A DNA stretch of 64,000 nucleotides from Candidatus Amulumruptor caecigallinarius (GTDB taxonomy: Bacteria > Bacteroidota > Bacteroidia > Bacteroidales > Muribaculaceae). Made by a program: the position numbers and the translations under genes. The DNA lies in contig CALUMU010000002.1 in assembly GCA_944321825.1 (NCBI GenBank), positions 124,001 to 188,000 on the forward strand, given 5' to 3'. Each line of letters starts with the position of its first letter. Position 1 is the first letter of the stretch. The notes below the pieces were generated by a model. That model worked only from the letters and a program-made list of their open reading frames with translations, was not told the DNA's origin and ran no database searches. Shown here piece after piece: positions 8,608 to 16,660 of the stretch.

Positions 8608-11559
8608 CTATTTGTATAGCTCTGCCCAAAGCCTGTTGCGGATGTCTGAGCGTGTGAAAGCCGGATTGTCACGTGTCGGGCTTACGCGATTGCTCAGGAA
8701 TACGAAGATAATTCCGTTATCAGGGTCTACCTTTATTTGCGTCCCTGTAAATCCAGTGTGTCCGTAAGTCCTTTCAGAGCCGAGTCCACACCGCGCCGGG
8801 GCGGTATCGAAACCGAGGGCGCGTTTTCCATCCTTGCTGCACGGCTCTGTGAACTGCGCCACCGTTGAAGTGCGGAACACCTCCACACCTCCATACGTAC
8901 CGCCCTGCAGCCATGTCTGCGCCAGCTTGGCCAAATCCTCCGCAGTGGAGAATAGTCCGGCGTTGCCCTGCACTCCGCCGGAAAATGCAGCAAACTCATC
9001 GTGCACAAATCCACGAAGCAACTGACGGCGCAGCATCGGGTCACGCTCCGTAGGAGCTATACTAGACTCCGACACCCCCTTAGCCAAAGGGGTGTACATG
9101 GTATTGTAAGCCCCTATAGGTGCAAATATTTCCGTTTCGACATATTCATCGAGGCGTTTGCCTGTCATACATCCAAAAGCATCCATCAGCAACGCGAAAT
9201 TGAGGTCGCTGTAACGGTAGACAGGCGATTTCAACCCGATGTCATATATGCGACGCATGATAGTATCGACAGTAGCATCACCTACATATACATTTTCAGC
9301 TACCTGTATCGGGAATTTATGCGAAGGCCGGTCAGAAACAAGGTCGCTCCGCAGACGGGCATCACCATTAATATAGGTGTTTTTGTCGACTTTGACACGA
9401 TATGTGCCGTCACGCTTGCCACGGAACAACGGTCCTCGATATGAGGCAGTATCAAGCAGCGTCGTGTACATACTGAGCATTGACGGCATACCGCTCTGAT
9501 GCAACAATAGCTGCCTGAATGTGAGCCGTCCTTTGGGATTTCCCTTAAGAGCCGGAATATAGCCGCCTATGGCATCACCGAGCTTGAATAATCCCTCATC
9601 ATATGCCTTCATCAACGCACTCACCGTTCCTGCGGCTTTCGATACTGAAGCTACGTCATAGAGAGTCTCAGATGTGACCGGGGAGGTACTACCTTTGGCA
9701 AGAGTGCCGTAGCTCCTGTCAATGACCACATTGCCATTTTTAGCAACAAGCACCTGGCATCCCGGGAAAGCCCCGTTGCCAAGTGCCGCCATAGTGACCG
9801 AATCAATCCGTGCTTCCAAATCAGGGGGAAACCCTTCAGCCTGCGGAGTCGAGAAGCCCAGACGGTTCTTCACGGTAGTTATCCCCGTCCCCTCCGGCAT
9901 CCACCCCTTCAGAGCCACAGGCAACCTGCCCTTTGCCGCCAATCCGCCGAATATCACCTCGGCAGCCGCTTCATTAATCAGTTTAGTATCATCAAATCCG
10001 CCTATAATCACATTAAATGACGACAACTGGCGCTGCATCTTGGCCATCTTGTACGGGTTGACAAAACAAACAGCCATCGCTCCGGGTATCTCTCCCAATT
10101 TTTGGAGAGACGCAGCCACGGCATCATTCTGCTTGAACACACCGACTATGACGGTCTTATGGCGGCGTATCTTTGCAATCTCCGCCATACTCATATTGCC
10201 GTCAGCGGTGCCGTAGATAGTACATGATGCATATTTTTTACACATGCGTGAGAACGAATTATCGGCTTTTGCTCCCAACGACACCACTGCTATGTCCGCT
10301 CCGCTCAGACGCGCCCACGGTATCACCCCATCATCCTTAAGCACTGTGATGACCGCCGATGACAGGCGTGTATTGACGGTCTGCGCATCAGGAGAATTGA
10401 CAATCCGCGAGATACCCGATGTACCGCTCTGGGGATTACCGGGCGCGACAACAAACAGATACTTATACATCAACAGCTTACGACAACGCTCATGTATCAT
10501 GTCGGCTTGTAGCTTACCGCCTTTTATAGCAGCCATAACGGCATCGATGTCACGCGACGGATGCAAAGGCTGCAACAATACGTCAGCTCCGGCTTTCAGG
10601 GCTGCGACGCAGTTGTTTTCCTTGCCTCCAGCTCCTTTCATGGCCAAAGCATCTGTCCATACAATCCCTCCGAATTTCATCCTTTCTTTCAATAAATCCG
10701 ATACTATCGCATGTGACAGCGAGGCCGGCACGCCTGACTTATCCAATGCAGGGACATCAAGGTGGCCTACCATCACTCCGCTCATGCCGGCTCGGATATA
10801 CTCACGAAATGGTACGAGTTCCGTCTCTTCAAGCTGCTGGCGTGAACGCGTCAGCACAGGGAGAGCTTTATGGGAATCGACCGAAGTATCTCCATGGCCT
10901 GGAAAATGCTTTGCCACGGACATCACGCCGCCTGATTCAAGACCACGCGCATATGCCACACCCAACTCGGCAACACGCTGCGGATTGTCGCCAAACGAGC
11001 GGTAGCCTATCACGGGGTTGGCAGGATTGGAATTGACATCGAGCACAGGAGCAAAGTTGACATGTATGCCCATGGCCCGGCACTCACGCGCCACCTCGCG
11101 TCCATATTCTTCAATCAGTTTCGTATCAGCCACTGCTCCGAGAGCCATATTGTGGGGAAACCGTGGAGCATCGGTGACACGCATCGCCAGCCCCCACTCA
11201 CCGTCGAGTGTAACCATCAGAGGCACACGTGTCAGGCTCTGTGCATAGTCGATGAGCCCCTTGTAGTCAGCCAGCGTCCCCTTGCCAAGCAGAAAGCCGC
11301 CTATACCCTGATTTTTAATCAACGAGGCAAGCTGCCGGCGGCCTGCCTCGTCATTCTTGATGTCAAGACGCGGAAACACCAACTGCGCCACTTGCTGACG
11401 CAAATCAAGGGTTTTCATCACCGAGTCAGCCCAAGCGGACGCTGCCGCAGTCTGAGCGGATGTAAAATTACCGTATGACATGTCAGACGCGCTGACAGAT
11501 GCCGTCTGGAACACAATCGCCAATATAAGCAGCGATATGAAGGATGATATATGTTTCAT
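8608..11559 (-). CDS. Secreted GH3 glycosidase fused to a beta-lactamase-like serine hydrolase
   Basis: Start at 11559 gives a clean signal peptide (MKHISSFISLLILAIVFQ...ASVSA) and 983 residues. Residues ~40-370 are a GH3 catalytic domain of the NagZ type, with KHFPGHGDTSVDSH (the His loop of beta-N-acetylglucosaminidases) and a candidate nucleophile Asp in GIVWTDALAMKG. A GH3 C-terminal-like linker follows, then from about 600 a class C beta-lactamase/DD-peptidase fold with S638-V-S-K641 and YSDLN as the second motif. The pairing suggests a periplasmic or surface enzyme that trims GlcNAc-containing wall fragments and acts on peptide or ester bonds. This fusion occurs in other Bacteroidota; the substrate here is inferred. 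It is 47 bp downstream of the 5'-nucleotidase gene. Confidence 0.9.
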   Translation of the reverse strand: MKHISSFISLLILAIVFQTASVSASDMSYGNFTSAQTAAASAWADSVMKTLDLRQQVAQLVFPRLDIKNDEAGRRQLASLIKNQGIGGFLLGKGTLADYKGLIDYAQSLTRVPLMVTLDGEWGLAMRVTDAPRFPHNMALGAVADTKLIEEYGREVARECRAMGIHVNFAPVLDVNSNPANPVIGYRSFGDNPQRVAELGVAYARGLESGGVMSVAKHFPGHGDTSVDSHKALPVLTRSRQQLEETELVPFREYIRAGMSGVMVGHLDVPALDKSGVPASLSHAIVSDLLKERMKFGGIVWTDALAMKGAGGKENNCVAALKAGADVLLQPLHPSRDIDAVMAAIKGGKLQADMIHERCRKLLMYKYLFVVAPGNPQSGTSGISRIVNSPDAQTVNTRLSSAVITVLKDDGVIPWARLSGADIAVVSLGAKADNSFSRMCKKYASCTIYGTADGNMSMAEIAKIRRHKTVIVGVFKQNDAVAASLQKLGEIPGAMAVCFVNPYKMAKMQRQLSSFNVIIGGFDDTKLINEAAAEVIFGGLAAKGRLPVALKGWMPEGTGITTVKNRLGFSTPQAEGFPPDLEARIDSVTMAALGNGAFPGCQVLVAKNGNVVIDRSYGTLAKGSTSPVTSETLYDVASVSKAAGTVSALMKAYDEGLFKLGDAIGGYIPALKGNPKGRLTFRQLLLHQSGMPSMLSMYTTLLDTASYRGPLFRGKRDGTYRVKVDKNTYINGDARLRSDLVSDRPSHKFPIQVAENVYVGDATVDTIMRRIYDIGLKSPVYRYSDLNFALLMDAFGCMTGKRLDEYVETEIFAPIGAYNTMYTPLAKGVSESSIAPTERDPMLRRQLLRGFVHDEFAAFSGGVQGNAGLFSTAEDLAKLAQTWLQGGTYGGVEVFRTSTVAQFTEPCSKDGKRALGFDTAPARCGLGSERTYGHTGFTGTQIKVDPDNGIIFVFLSNRVSPTRDNPAFTRSDIRNRLWAELYK

Positions 11560-11606
11560 AGACGCAGATGTATATGTGTAATTAAATAACTCACAAAAAT
11601 TAGACA

Positions 11607-13133
11607 CTATTGTTGTACAGCAACAATTCGAGGTGTGTTGTCGGGGCGCAGTTTTTCGCCTTTCAACGGGCCATCGGCTATATAGTCGATAAAGTCATCG
11701 TAGAGCACTTGCTCGCTCTCGCCTATATGACGGCCCCGGGTAAACGACTTAAGATAGTCGCCCCCCTGGGCGAGATAGTCGATGGTAGCCAGCACATATT
11801 TGCGGTCATCATCAAGAGGCCTGCCATCGATGGTTATAGAGGTGCACCTACCTGTGGCAGGGTCATATTGCACGTTTACATTACCGCTGACGCCGTCGCC
11901 TCTCGGAGCTATGATGTCAAACGCTTCACGCAAGTCTTTGCCTGTAATTTCAAGCACGCTGACACGGTTGTCGAACGGGAACGAGTTCATCACCTCCCCT
12001 TTGGTCAGGGGTCCCTTGTCCCAGCCCGAGCGTATACCTCCGACATTTATAACTGACAAATCCACCGCTGCAGGACTGAATCTCTCCCCTACGGCCTTGA
12101 CCATGTCGGCCGACAAGTTTCTCAAGCCGTTGGCCGATGTATCAAATACCGACGCAACAGTGCCGATACGCACGTTCATCAATGAATCCACCCCACGACG
12201 GTAGGGTCTGAGCAACTCGGTCATCGTGCCGTCGACTTTTGCATCGAGACGCGGCCCTACAGTATAAAGTTTCTCCACAGCGCGACCCGAAGCAATGTCG
12301 AAATCTATCTGACCGAGATTCAACCCCGACTTCCCGGTCTGCGTCACCAGAATGGTGTCGCCATTGGCATTGACGAGGCGGGCGGGGACTGATGACGGAT
12401 CGTTTTCATCGATGACAGTATGGCTGTGTCCGCCGATAATCAGGTCGATGTCCTCCGATGCCGCTACTAATTCCGGGTCTGTGACACCCTTGTCGGCAAT
12501 ATAGCCGATATGAGTGATAGCCACCACGCGGTCGACCCTTTCATTATGCTTAAGATGCCATGCGGTCGCGTTGGCGGCTTTAATGGCATCAAGGTATTTC
12601 AGCCCCGTATAGTTACGGTCAGCAATCATGCCTTTAGGGTCAAGGTTTATGCCGATAAAGCCAACTTTCTTATCCCCTACCTGCTTGATTACGTAAGGCT
12701 TGACGAGTCCATCAAGAGGCGTATCGCGGACATCGTAGTTCGTAGAAACTATATCCGCGTCAATGCCACGGTATACGTGAGCGAGCGAATCGATGCCGTT
12801 GTCAAACTCATGGTTGCCCATGATTTGTATATCGTATCCGAGACGGTTCATCACTTTTCGCTCCACCTCTCCTCCATAAAGGGAAAAGAAAAGAGTACCC
12901 TGCACCATATCGCCTGCATCTATGAGCAATACATCAGATTCGGCGGCCCGGATACTGTCTATAAGGACTTTCCGCCTCTCCACACCACCGAGATTTTTTG
13001 ATGTCGGGTCTATTTGCGAATGTGTGTCGTTGGTATGGAGCAGGACAAGCTTCTGCGCCGACAAGCCCAAAGCACCCAGCAACATCGCGGTTGCCACAGA
13101 TGCCGATATTATCAGAGACGTATGCTTCATCAC
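11607..13133 (-). CDS. Exported 5'-nucleotidase / UshA-type metallophosphatase
   Basis: A 508-residue protein with signal peptide (hydrophobic to GALGLSAQ). The N-terminal metallophosphatase domain carries LLHTNDTHSQI, LIDAGDMVQG, IMGNHEFDNG and IIGGHSHTV, the metal ligands of the UshA family. The C-terminal 5'-nucleotidase domain (about 320-500) has INVGGIRSGW and YLAQGGDYLKSF, which bind the nucleoside base. The expected role is periplasmic or surface dephosphorylation of nucleotides for scavenging. It precedes the GH3-fusion gene on the same strand and probably shares its transcript; the PAP2 gene lies 55 bp upstream. Confidence 0.9.
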   Translation of the reverse strand: MMKHTSLIISASVATAMLLGALGLSAQKLVLLHTNDTHSQIDPTSKNLGGVERRKVLIDSIRAAESDVLLIDAGDMVQGTLFFSLYGGEVERKVMNRLGYDIQIMGNHEFDNGIDSLAHVYRGIDADIVSTNYDVRDTPLDGLVKPYVIKQVGDKKVGFIGINLDPKGMIADRNYTGLKYLDAIKAANATAWHLKHNERVDRVVAITHIGYIADKGVTDPELVAASEDIDLIIGGHSHTVIDENDPSSVPARLVNANGDTILVTQTGKSGLNLGQIDFDIASGRAVEKLYTVGPRLDAKVDGTMTELLRPYRRGVDSLMNVRIGTVASVFDTSANGLRNLSADMVKAVGERFSPAAVDLSVINVGGIRSGWDKGPLTKGEVMNSFPFDNRVSVLEITGKDLREAFDIIAPRGDGVSGNVNVQYDPATGRCTSITIDGRPLDDDRKYVLATIDYLAQGGDYLKSFTRGRHIGESEQVLYDDFIDYIADGPLKGEKLRPDNTPRIVAVQQ

Positions 13134-13188
13134 GGTATGTTAGATATATGTACTGATTTAATAAGATATATGTACAAATTTAATAAAC

Positions 13189-13890
13189 CTACACGAAAAC
13201 AGCAACAATAGCGGCTACAACCACCGTGGCCGATCCTGTCACCACAGGCCATGACCACGGCATCCGCATCCACGACGAATAGCGGATGTCGGGATAAGCG
13301 AATAGTTGCTTGCGAAGCAGCAACCGCTTGACAAGCATGTACAACATCCACGCTACAAACGACCCATAGAGCATACCCACAATCAAATCGCCGGGATAGT
13401 GTACGCCGAGATACAGTCGCGTATAGCTATGTATGACCGCCCATATGAATATAAACCAAGAGAACAGGCGGTGACGCGCTACAAGCGATATGAACACAGC
13501 AAACGCAAACGAGTTAGCGGCATGACATGACGGAAACCCGTAGTCACCTCCGCGATAACCGTCCACGACATGCCCCAGGACCGAAACCGGATTGTCGGGA
13601 TTGCTCGGACGCAACCGACTGAAATACGGACGTATGCAGGCAGAGATGGAATAATCGGTGAGAGCAATGACAACACCGACCCCCACAATCAGCAACAGAG
13701 CCGCAGCCGGACGACGCGACATAAACAAAGCCACAGCTATCGACACATACAGAGGCACCCATATGAATTTACCAGTAAGCATCATCATCAAAGCATCAAA
13801 GTATGACGAATTTAATCCGTTGAACAACAGAAAAACCCTGTCGTCCATCGCCAAGAGCTGTTGCAAGAAATCTATAGTAGCAGTAATCAT
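13189..13890 (-). CDS. PAP2-family membrane phosphatase
   Basis: A 233-residue protein with five to six membrane helices and the three-part PAP2 phosphatase signature: RPYFSRLRP, GFPSCHAANSF and SYTRLYLGVHYPGDL. The middle motif has PSCH in place of the common PSGH, a tolerated change. Such enzymes remove phosphate from undecaprenyl pyrophosphate, phosphatidylglycerophosphate or lipid A at the outer face of the inner membrane. It lies between the sulfatase (30 bp upstream) and the nucleotidase genes on the same strand, so lipid or envelope phosphate chemistry is likely. Which lipid it uses cannot be decided here. Confidence 0.85.
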   Translation of the reverse strand: MITATIDFLQQLLAMDDRVFLLFNGLNSSYFDALMMMLTGKFIWVPLYVSIAVALFMSRRPAAALLLIVGVGVVIALTDYSISACIRPYFSRLRPSNPDNPVSVLGHVVDGYRGGDYGFPSCHAANSFAFAVFISLVARHRLFSWFIFIWAVIHSYTRLYLGVHYPGDLIVGMLYGSFVAWMLYMLVKRLLLRKQLFAYPDIRYSSWMRMPWSWPVVTGSATVVVAAIVAVFV

Positions 13891-13920
13891 TTTCAGTGAG
13901 TATTCACTTTAAGTGTATTA

Positions 13921-15783
13921 TCATTGCCCTCTTTTTGGCGCCATATGGTCATATAGCGTCTGTAGGTACGCCTTGATATACGGGGTTAAATCCCGAGAGC
14001 CGCCCGACGTGACAGCCTGATCGGTATCGGTATTGAAAACCGTATATGTCTCTCCTCCGCCAGGCGAAGCTTCAAACATTCCTGCATTGTCACTATCGAA
14101 ATATATGCCAAAATGAGGCACATTAGTATCAAAAAGGTTATTACCAAACACGAATACATGCGAATCCAGACCCAGCATGGCCATAAGAGTAGGTGCAATA
14201 TCGACCTGTGAGCCATACACATCCACCTGACGAGGCACACCTTTGAGTGCACCACCGGTCATGACGAGCGGTATGTGGTGACGCGCACGCGCATCTTCCA
14301 GATTATCCGGGTATGCCCCCCAATGGTCGGCTACCATGATGACCAATGTGTTGTCCCAGCCAGCGGAGTCCCTGAGCCTGTCGACGAAAGCAGTAATCAC
14401 ACTGTCAGCATAAGCAAACGCATTGACCGATGCCGGCTGGCCTGCAAACCGGGCAAAACCGGCAGGAACCTCAAACGGCTCATGGCTGCTCGAAGTCTGT
14501 ATCACAGTGAAATGTCTCAACGTCTCTGTAGAGGGCTTCACATCCTCAGCCACGCGCTCAAACAGCGGGCCGTCATGCACACCCCACTTGCTCATGCGCT
14601 GCGAAAGCGGAAAATCCGCATCGCTTACGACTTTCTGGAAGCCCGAACCGACCACAAATGCATTCATATTGGCGAAATTGACATCGCCTCCATAGTAATA
14701 CGCAGTGCTGTAACCGGCACGACTCAACTCATGCGCGACCGACGGCATACGCTCTATAACATCAGGGTGCTTCATAACCCCTGTGTTTGGGGGCGACGGC
14801 AAGGCATTGAGTATAGCCGGCAAGCCTCGGTCGGTGCGGAATCCGTTGGCAAAAAAGTTGGTAAACGACAAGCCGCTCCGTGCTATAGAGTCTACCCCTA
14901 AAGCAATGGAATCGCCACCTAACGAAGGCATCAACTGCGCCGAAAAACTCTCCATGATTATCACATAGATGTCGGGGCGGAGTGACGACAGCATATCCGG
15001 CAGCGAGTCGGAAGCAGCACGCAGATGCAACCGTCCAAACAACTGTGCCGCTTCGTCATCGGCATAATACCGTCCCATCTTATCGAAATCCGCCTGATGA
15101 GTAGCGGAGTACAGCAGACTGAAAGCCGGATTCATGGCTGCATGGTTGAGCGACTGATGCTGGCTGAAATAAGCCGCACTCGGATTTAGCGTCGCCACAG
15201 TGAACCCTCCGCGTATAGGGATTATCAAAAACCCCATAAACACCACTACCGCCACTGTGCGTTTAACCCTCTGATGTACAGATAGCGACATGCCATCGTC
15301 AAGAATGTATATTCTCCTGAATATCAGATATATCAAGGCAGAAATAAACCACATGCCCACTGTCCATGCCGCTATGAACCACCATGACACCGAAGCCACA
15401 GCCGCAGACGGCGATGTGGAAAAGTAGAACAACGGCGTCATGTCAAGCGGAAACTTCCAGAAACCATAGAGAGCCGCGTTGAGAGTAAAAATCATGGACA
15501 CGAGCAGCGATACGGCCATGAAATAAGCCCTGTAAGCATAACAGACTACTCGGCTCGCTGGACGCAGCCATATACCGGCAATAGAAATCAGAGCCGGCAA
15601 CGCCGTCAGATAGCCCGCCACGCCCATATCCAATCTGAGGCCGTGCCACATAACGTCCACGCAGTCACGCAGCGACACCCAGCCGTAGACCGGGGCGTTA
15701 AGCAGCATGAAGAGCGGCTTGGAAAGCACGAATATAGCCACATAAGCGAGCCATGTGACCACGAGCCTAAGAAGTATGCGCAT
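13921..15783 (-). CDS. LtaS/EptA-like membrane sulfatase-fold transferase
   Basis: A 620-residue protein with four or five N-terminal membrane helices (to about residue 200) and a periplasmic sulfatase-fold domain beginning at DIYVIIMESFSAQLMPSLGG. The segment FRTDRGLPAIL provides the expected catalytic Thr, and later VADHWGAYP and ARHHIPLVM supply metal ligands. Family members move phosphoglycerol or phosphoethanolamine from phospholipids onto polysaccharides or lipid A. Gram-negative Bacteroidota lack lipoteichoic acid, so decoration of a surface glycan or lipid is the more likely role. First gene of the minus-strand envelope cluster. Confidence 0.85.
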   Translation of the reverse strand: MRILLRLVVTWLAYVAIFVLSKPLFMLLNAPVYGWVSLRDCVDVMWHGLRLDMGVAGYLTALPALISIAGIWLRPASRVVCYAYRAYFMAVSLLVSMIFTLNAALYGFWKFPLDMTPLFYFSTSPSAAVASVSWWFIAAWTVGMWFISALIYLIFRRIYILDDGMSLSVHQRVKRTVAVVVFMGFLIIPIRGGFTVATLNPSAAYFSQHQSLNHAAMNPAFSLLYSATHQADFDKMGRYYADDEAAQLFGRLHLRAASDSLPDMLSSLRPDIYVIIMESFSAQLMPSLGGDSIALGVDSIARSGLSFTNFFANGFRTDRGLPAILNALPSPPNTGVMKHPDVIERMPSVAHELSRAGYSTAYYYGGDVNFANMNAFVVGSGFQKVVSDADFPLSQRMSKWGVHDGPLFERVAEDVKPSTETLRHFTVIQTSSSHEPFEVPAGFARFAGQPASVNAFAYADSVITAFVDRLRDSAGWDNTLVIMVADHWGAYPDNLEDARARHHIPLVMTGGALKGVPRQVDVYGSQVDIAPTLMAMLGLDSHVFVFGNNLFDTNVPHFGIYFDSDNAGMFEASPGGGETYTVFNTDTDQAVTSGGSRDLTPYIKAYLQTLYDHMAPKRGQ

Positions 15784-15896
15784 CGGTTTCTATCTATGAC
15801 AATTAACTACTCCAAAGTTAGTGAATTATCTCCAATTCAAGCCGATTTTACCATAAATCATGGCAAAAGCACATACACATATTCCACAAAATAAGT

Positions 15897-15904
15897 TAAC
15901 TTTG
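15897..15904 (+). promoter_or_regulatory. -7 box TAACTTTG ahead of the 15.9-16.6 kb unit
   Basis: A perfect TAnnTTTG box. Transcription would begin near 15911, only a few bases before the small reading frame at 15915 and about 140 nt before the exported protein at 16050. No clear -33 box is seen. Confidence 0.5.
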
Positions 15905-15914
15905 CGACGGAGTT

Positions 15915-16001
15915 ATGGCTCACGTTTCCACTGAACTCAACCAAACTGATGTCAAAGACAACAAAGACGACATAAGGATTGTTAGAATCTACAGTTTATA
16001 A
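15915..16001 (+). CDS. Possible 28-residue leader peptide
   Basis: ATG at 15915 opens a frame of 28 codons ending TAA at 15999-16001, almost directly after a perfect -7 box. The peptide is charged and hydrophilic (Asp/Lys-rich middle) with no signal sequence. It lies in the unusually long 5' region of the gene at 16050. No function is recognisable; it could be a translated leader, a small protein or chance. Confidence 0.3.
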   Translation: MAHVSTELNQTDVKDNKDDIRIVRIYSL

Positions 16002-16049
16002 CTCTATTATAATTACATATTTTCTCATCATTAATTTAAATTACCCATT

Positions 16050-16580
16050 ATGAAAAAGATTGTTGTCTCACTCCTCGTGGCCATCGCAGCCATCACCGGC
16101 TCTCAGAAATCCGAGGCTGCAGAAATCACCGTCAGCTACGGCGGTTACACAGCCATGGATGCATGCGGATACTATAAAGACAACTGGCACAGCGTCAACA
16201 CAGCCTGGGGTGCCGTCAGCGCGACTGCATATTTCCCTGTGACAAAAAACATGATGATAGGTCCGTCATACACCATATCATCAGCCAGTACAAAGGGGGG
16301 CTCCAACGCAAGCCACCTGCTCTACAACACCATCCTTTTCAACGGTAAATACCAGTATTTCCGGAACTCTACTGTGAAGCTTTACGCCCACGTAGGTGTC
16401 GGTGTGGAAATCACCCACTTCTCGCCCAAATTTCTTGACAGCTACAACAAGGCATACTTCGGCTGGCAGGTATCGCCCATCGGAGCGACTGTGGACCTCA
16501 ACCGCGACTTCGGCTTGTTTGGCGAAGTTGGATTCGGTTGCCAGGGACTCGTACAGGTAGGCTTCAAAATCAATATCTGA
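16050..16580 (+). CDS. Exported small beta-barrel-like protein, unknown function
   Basis: The 176-residue product starts with a signal peptide (MKKIVVSLLVAIAAITG, cleavage near KSEA-AE). The mature part alternates polar and aromatic or hydrophobic residues with many Gly/Tyr/Phe turns (VSYGGYTAMDACGYY, HVGVGVEITHFSP) and ends in LVQVGFKINI, as expected for a small eight-strand outer-membrane barrel. I do not recognise a named family. It is monocistronic and ends at a GC-rich hairpin at 16609-16650 shared with the convergent feoB gene. Confidence 0.7.
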   Translation: MKKIVVSLLVAIAAITGSQKSEAAEITVSYGGYTAMDACGYYKDNWHSVNTAWGAVSATAYFPVTKNMMIGPSYTISSASTKGGSNASHLLYNTILFNGKYQYFRNSTVKLYAHVGVGVEITHFSPKFLDSYNKAYFGWQVSPIGATVDLNRDFGLFGEVGFGCQGLVQVGFKINI

Positions 16581-16608
16581 TAGTCTATTTTCTCCAATTA
16601 TATAACAG

Positions 16609-16650
16609 AACCGGGGCAGCGCAAATATGATTGCGCGGCCCCGGTTGCTT
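16609..16650. terminator. GC-rich bidirectional hairpin
   Basis: AACCGGGGC-A-GCGCAA pairs with TTGCGC-G-GCCCCGGTT. It lies between the convergent genes at 16580 and 16661; T-tracts on either side are short. Confidence 0.7.
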
Positions 16651-16660
16651 ATGTTCTGTA

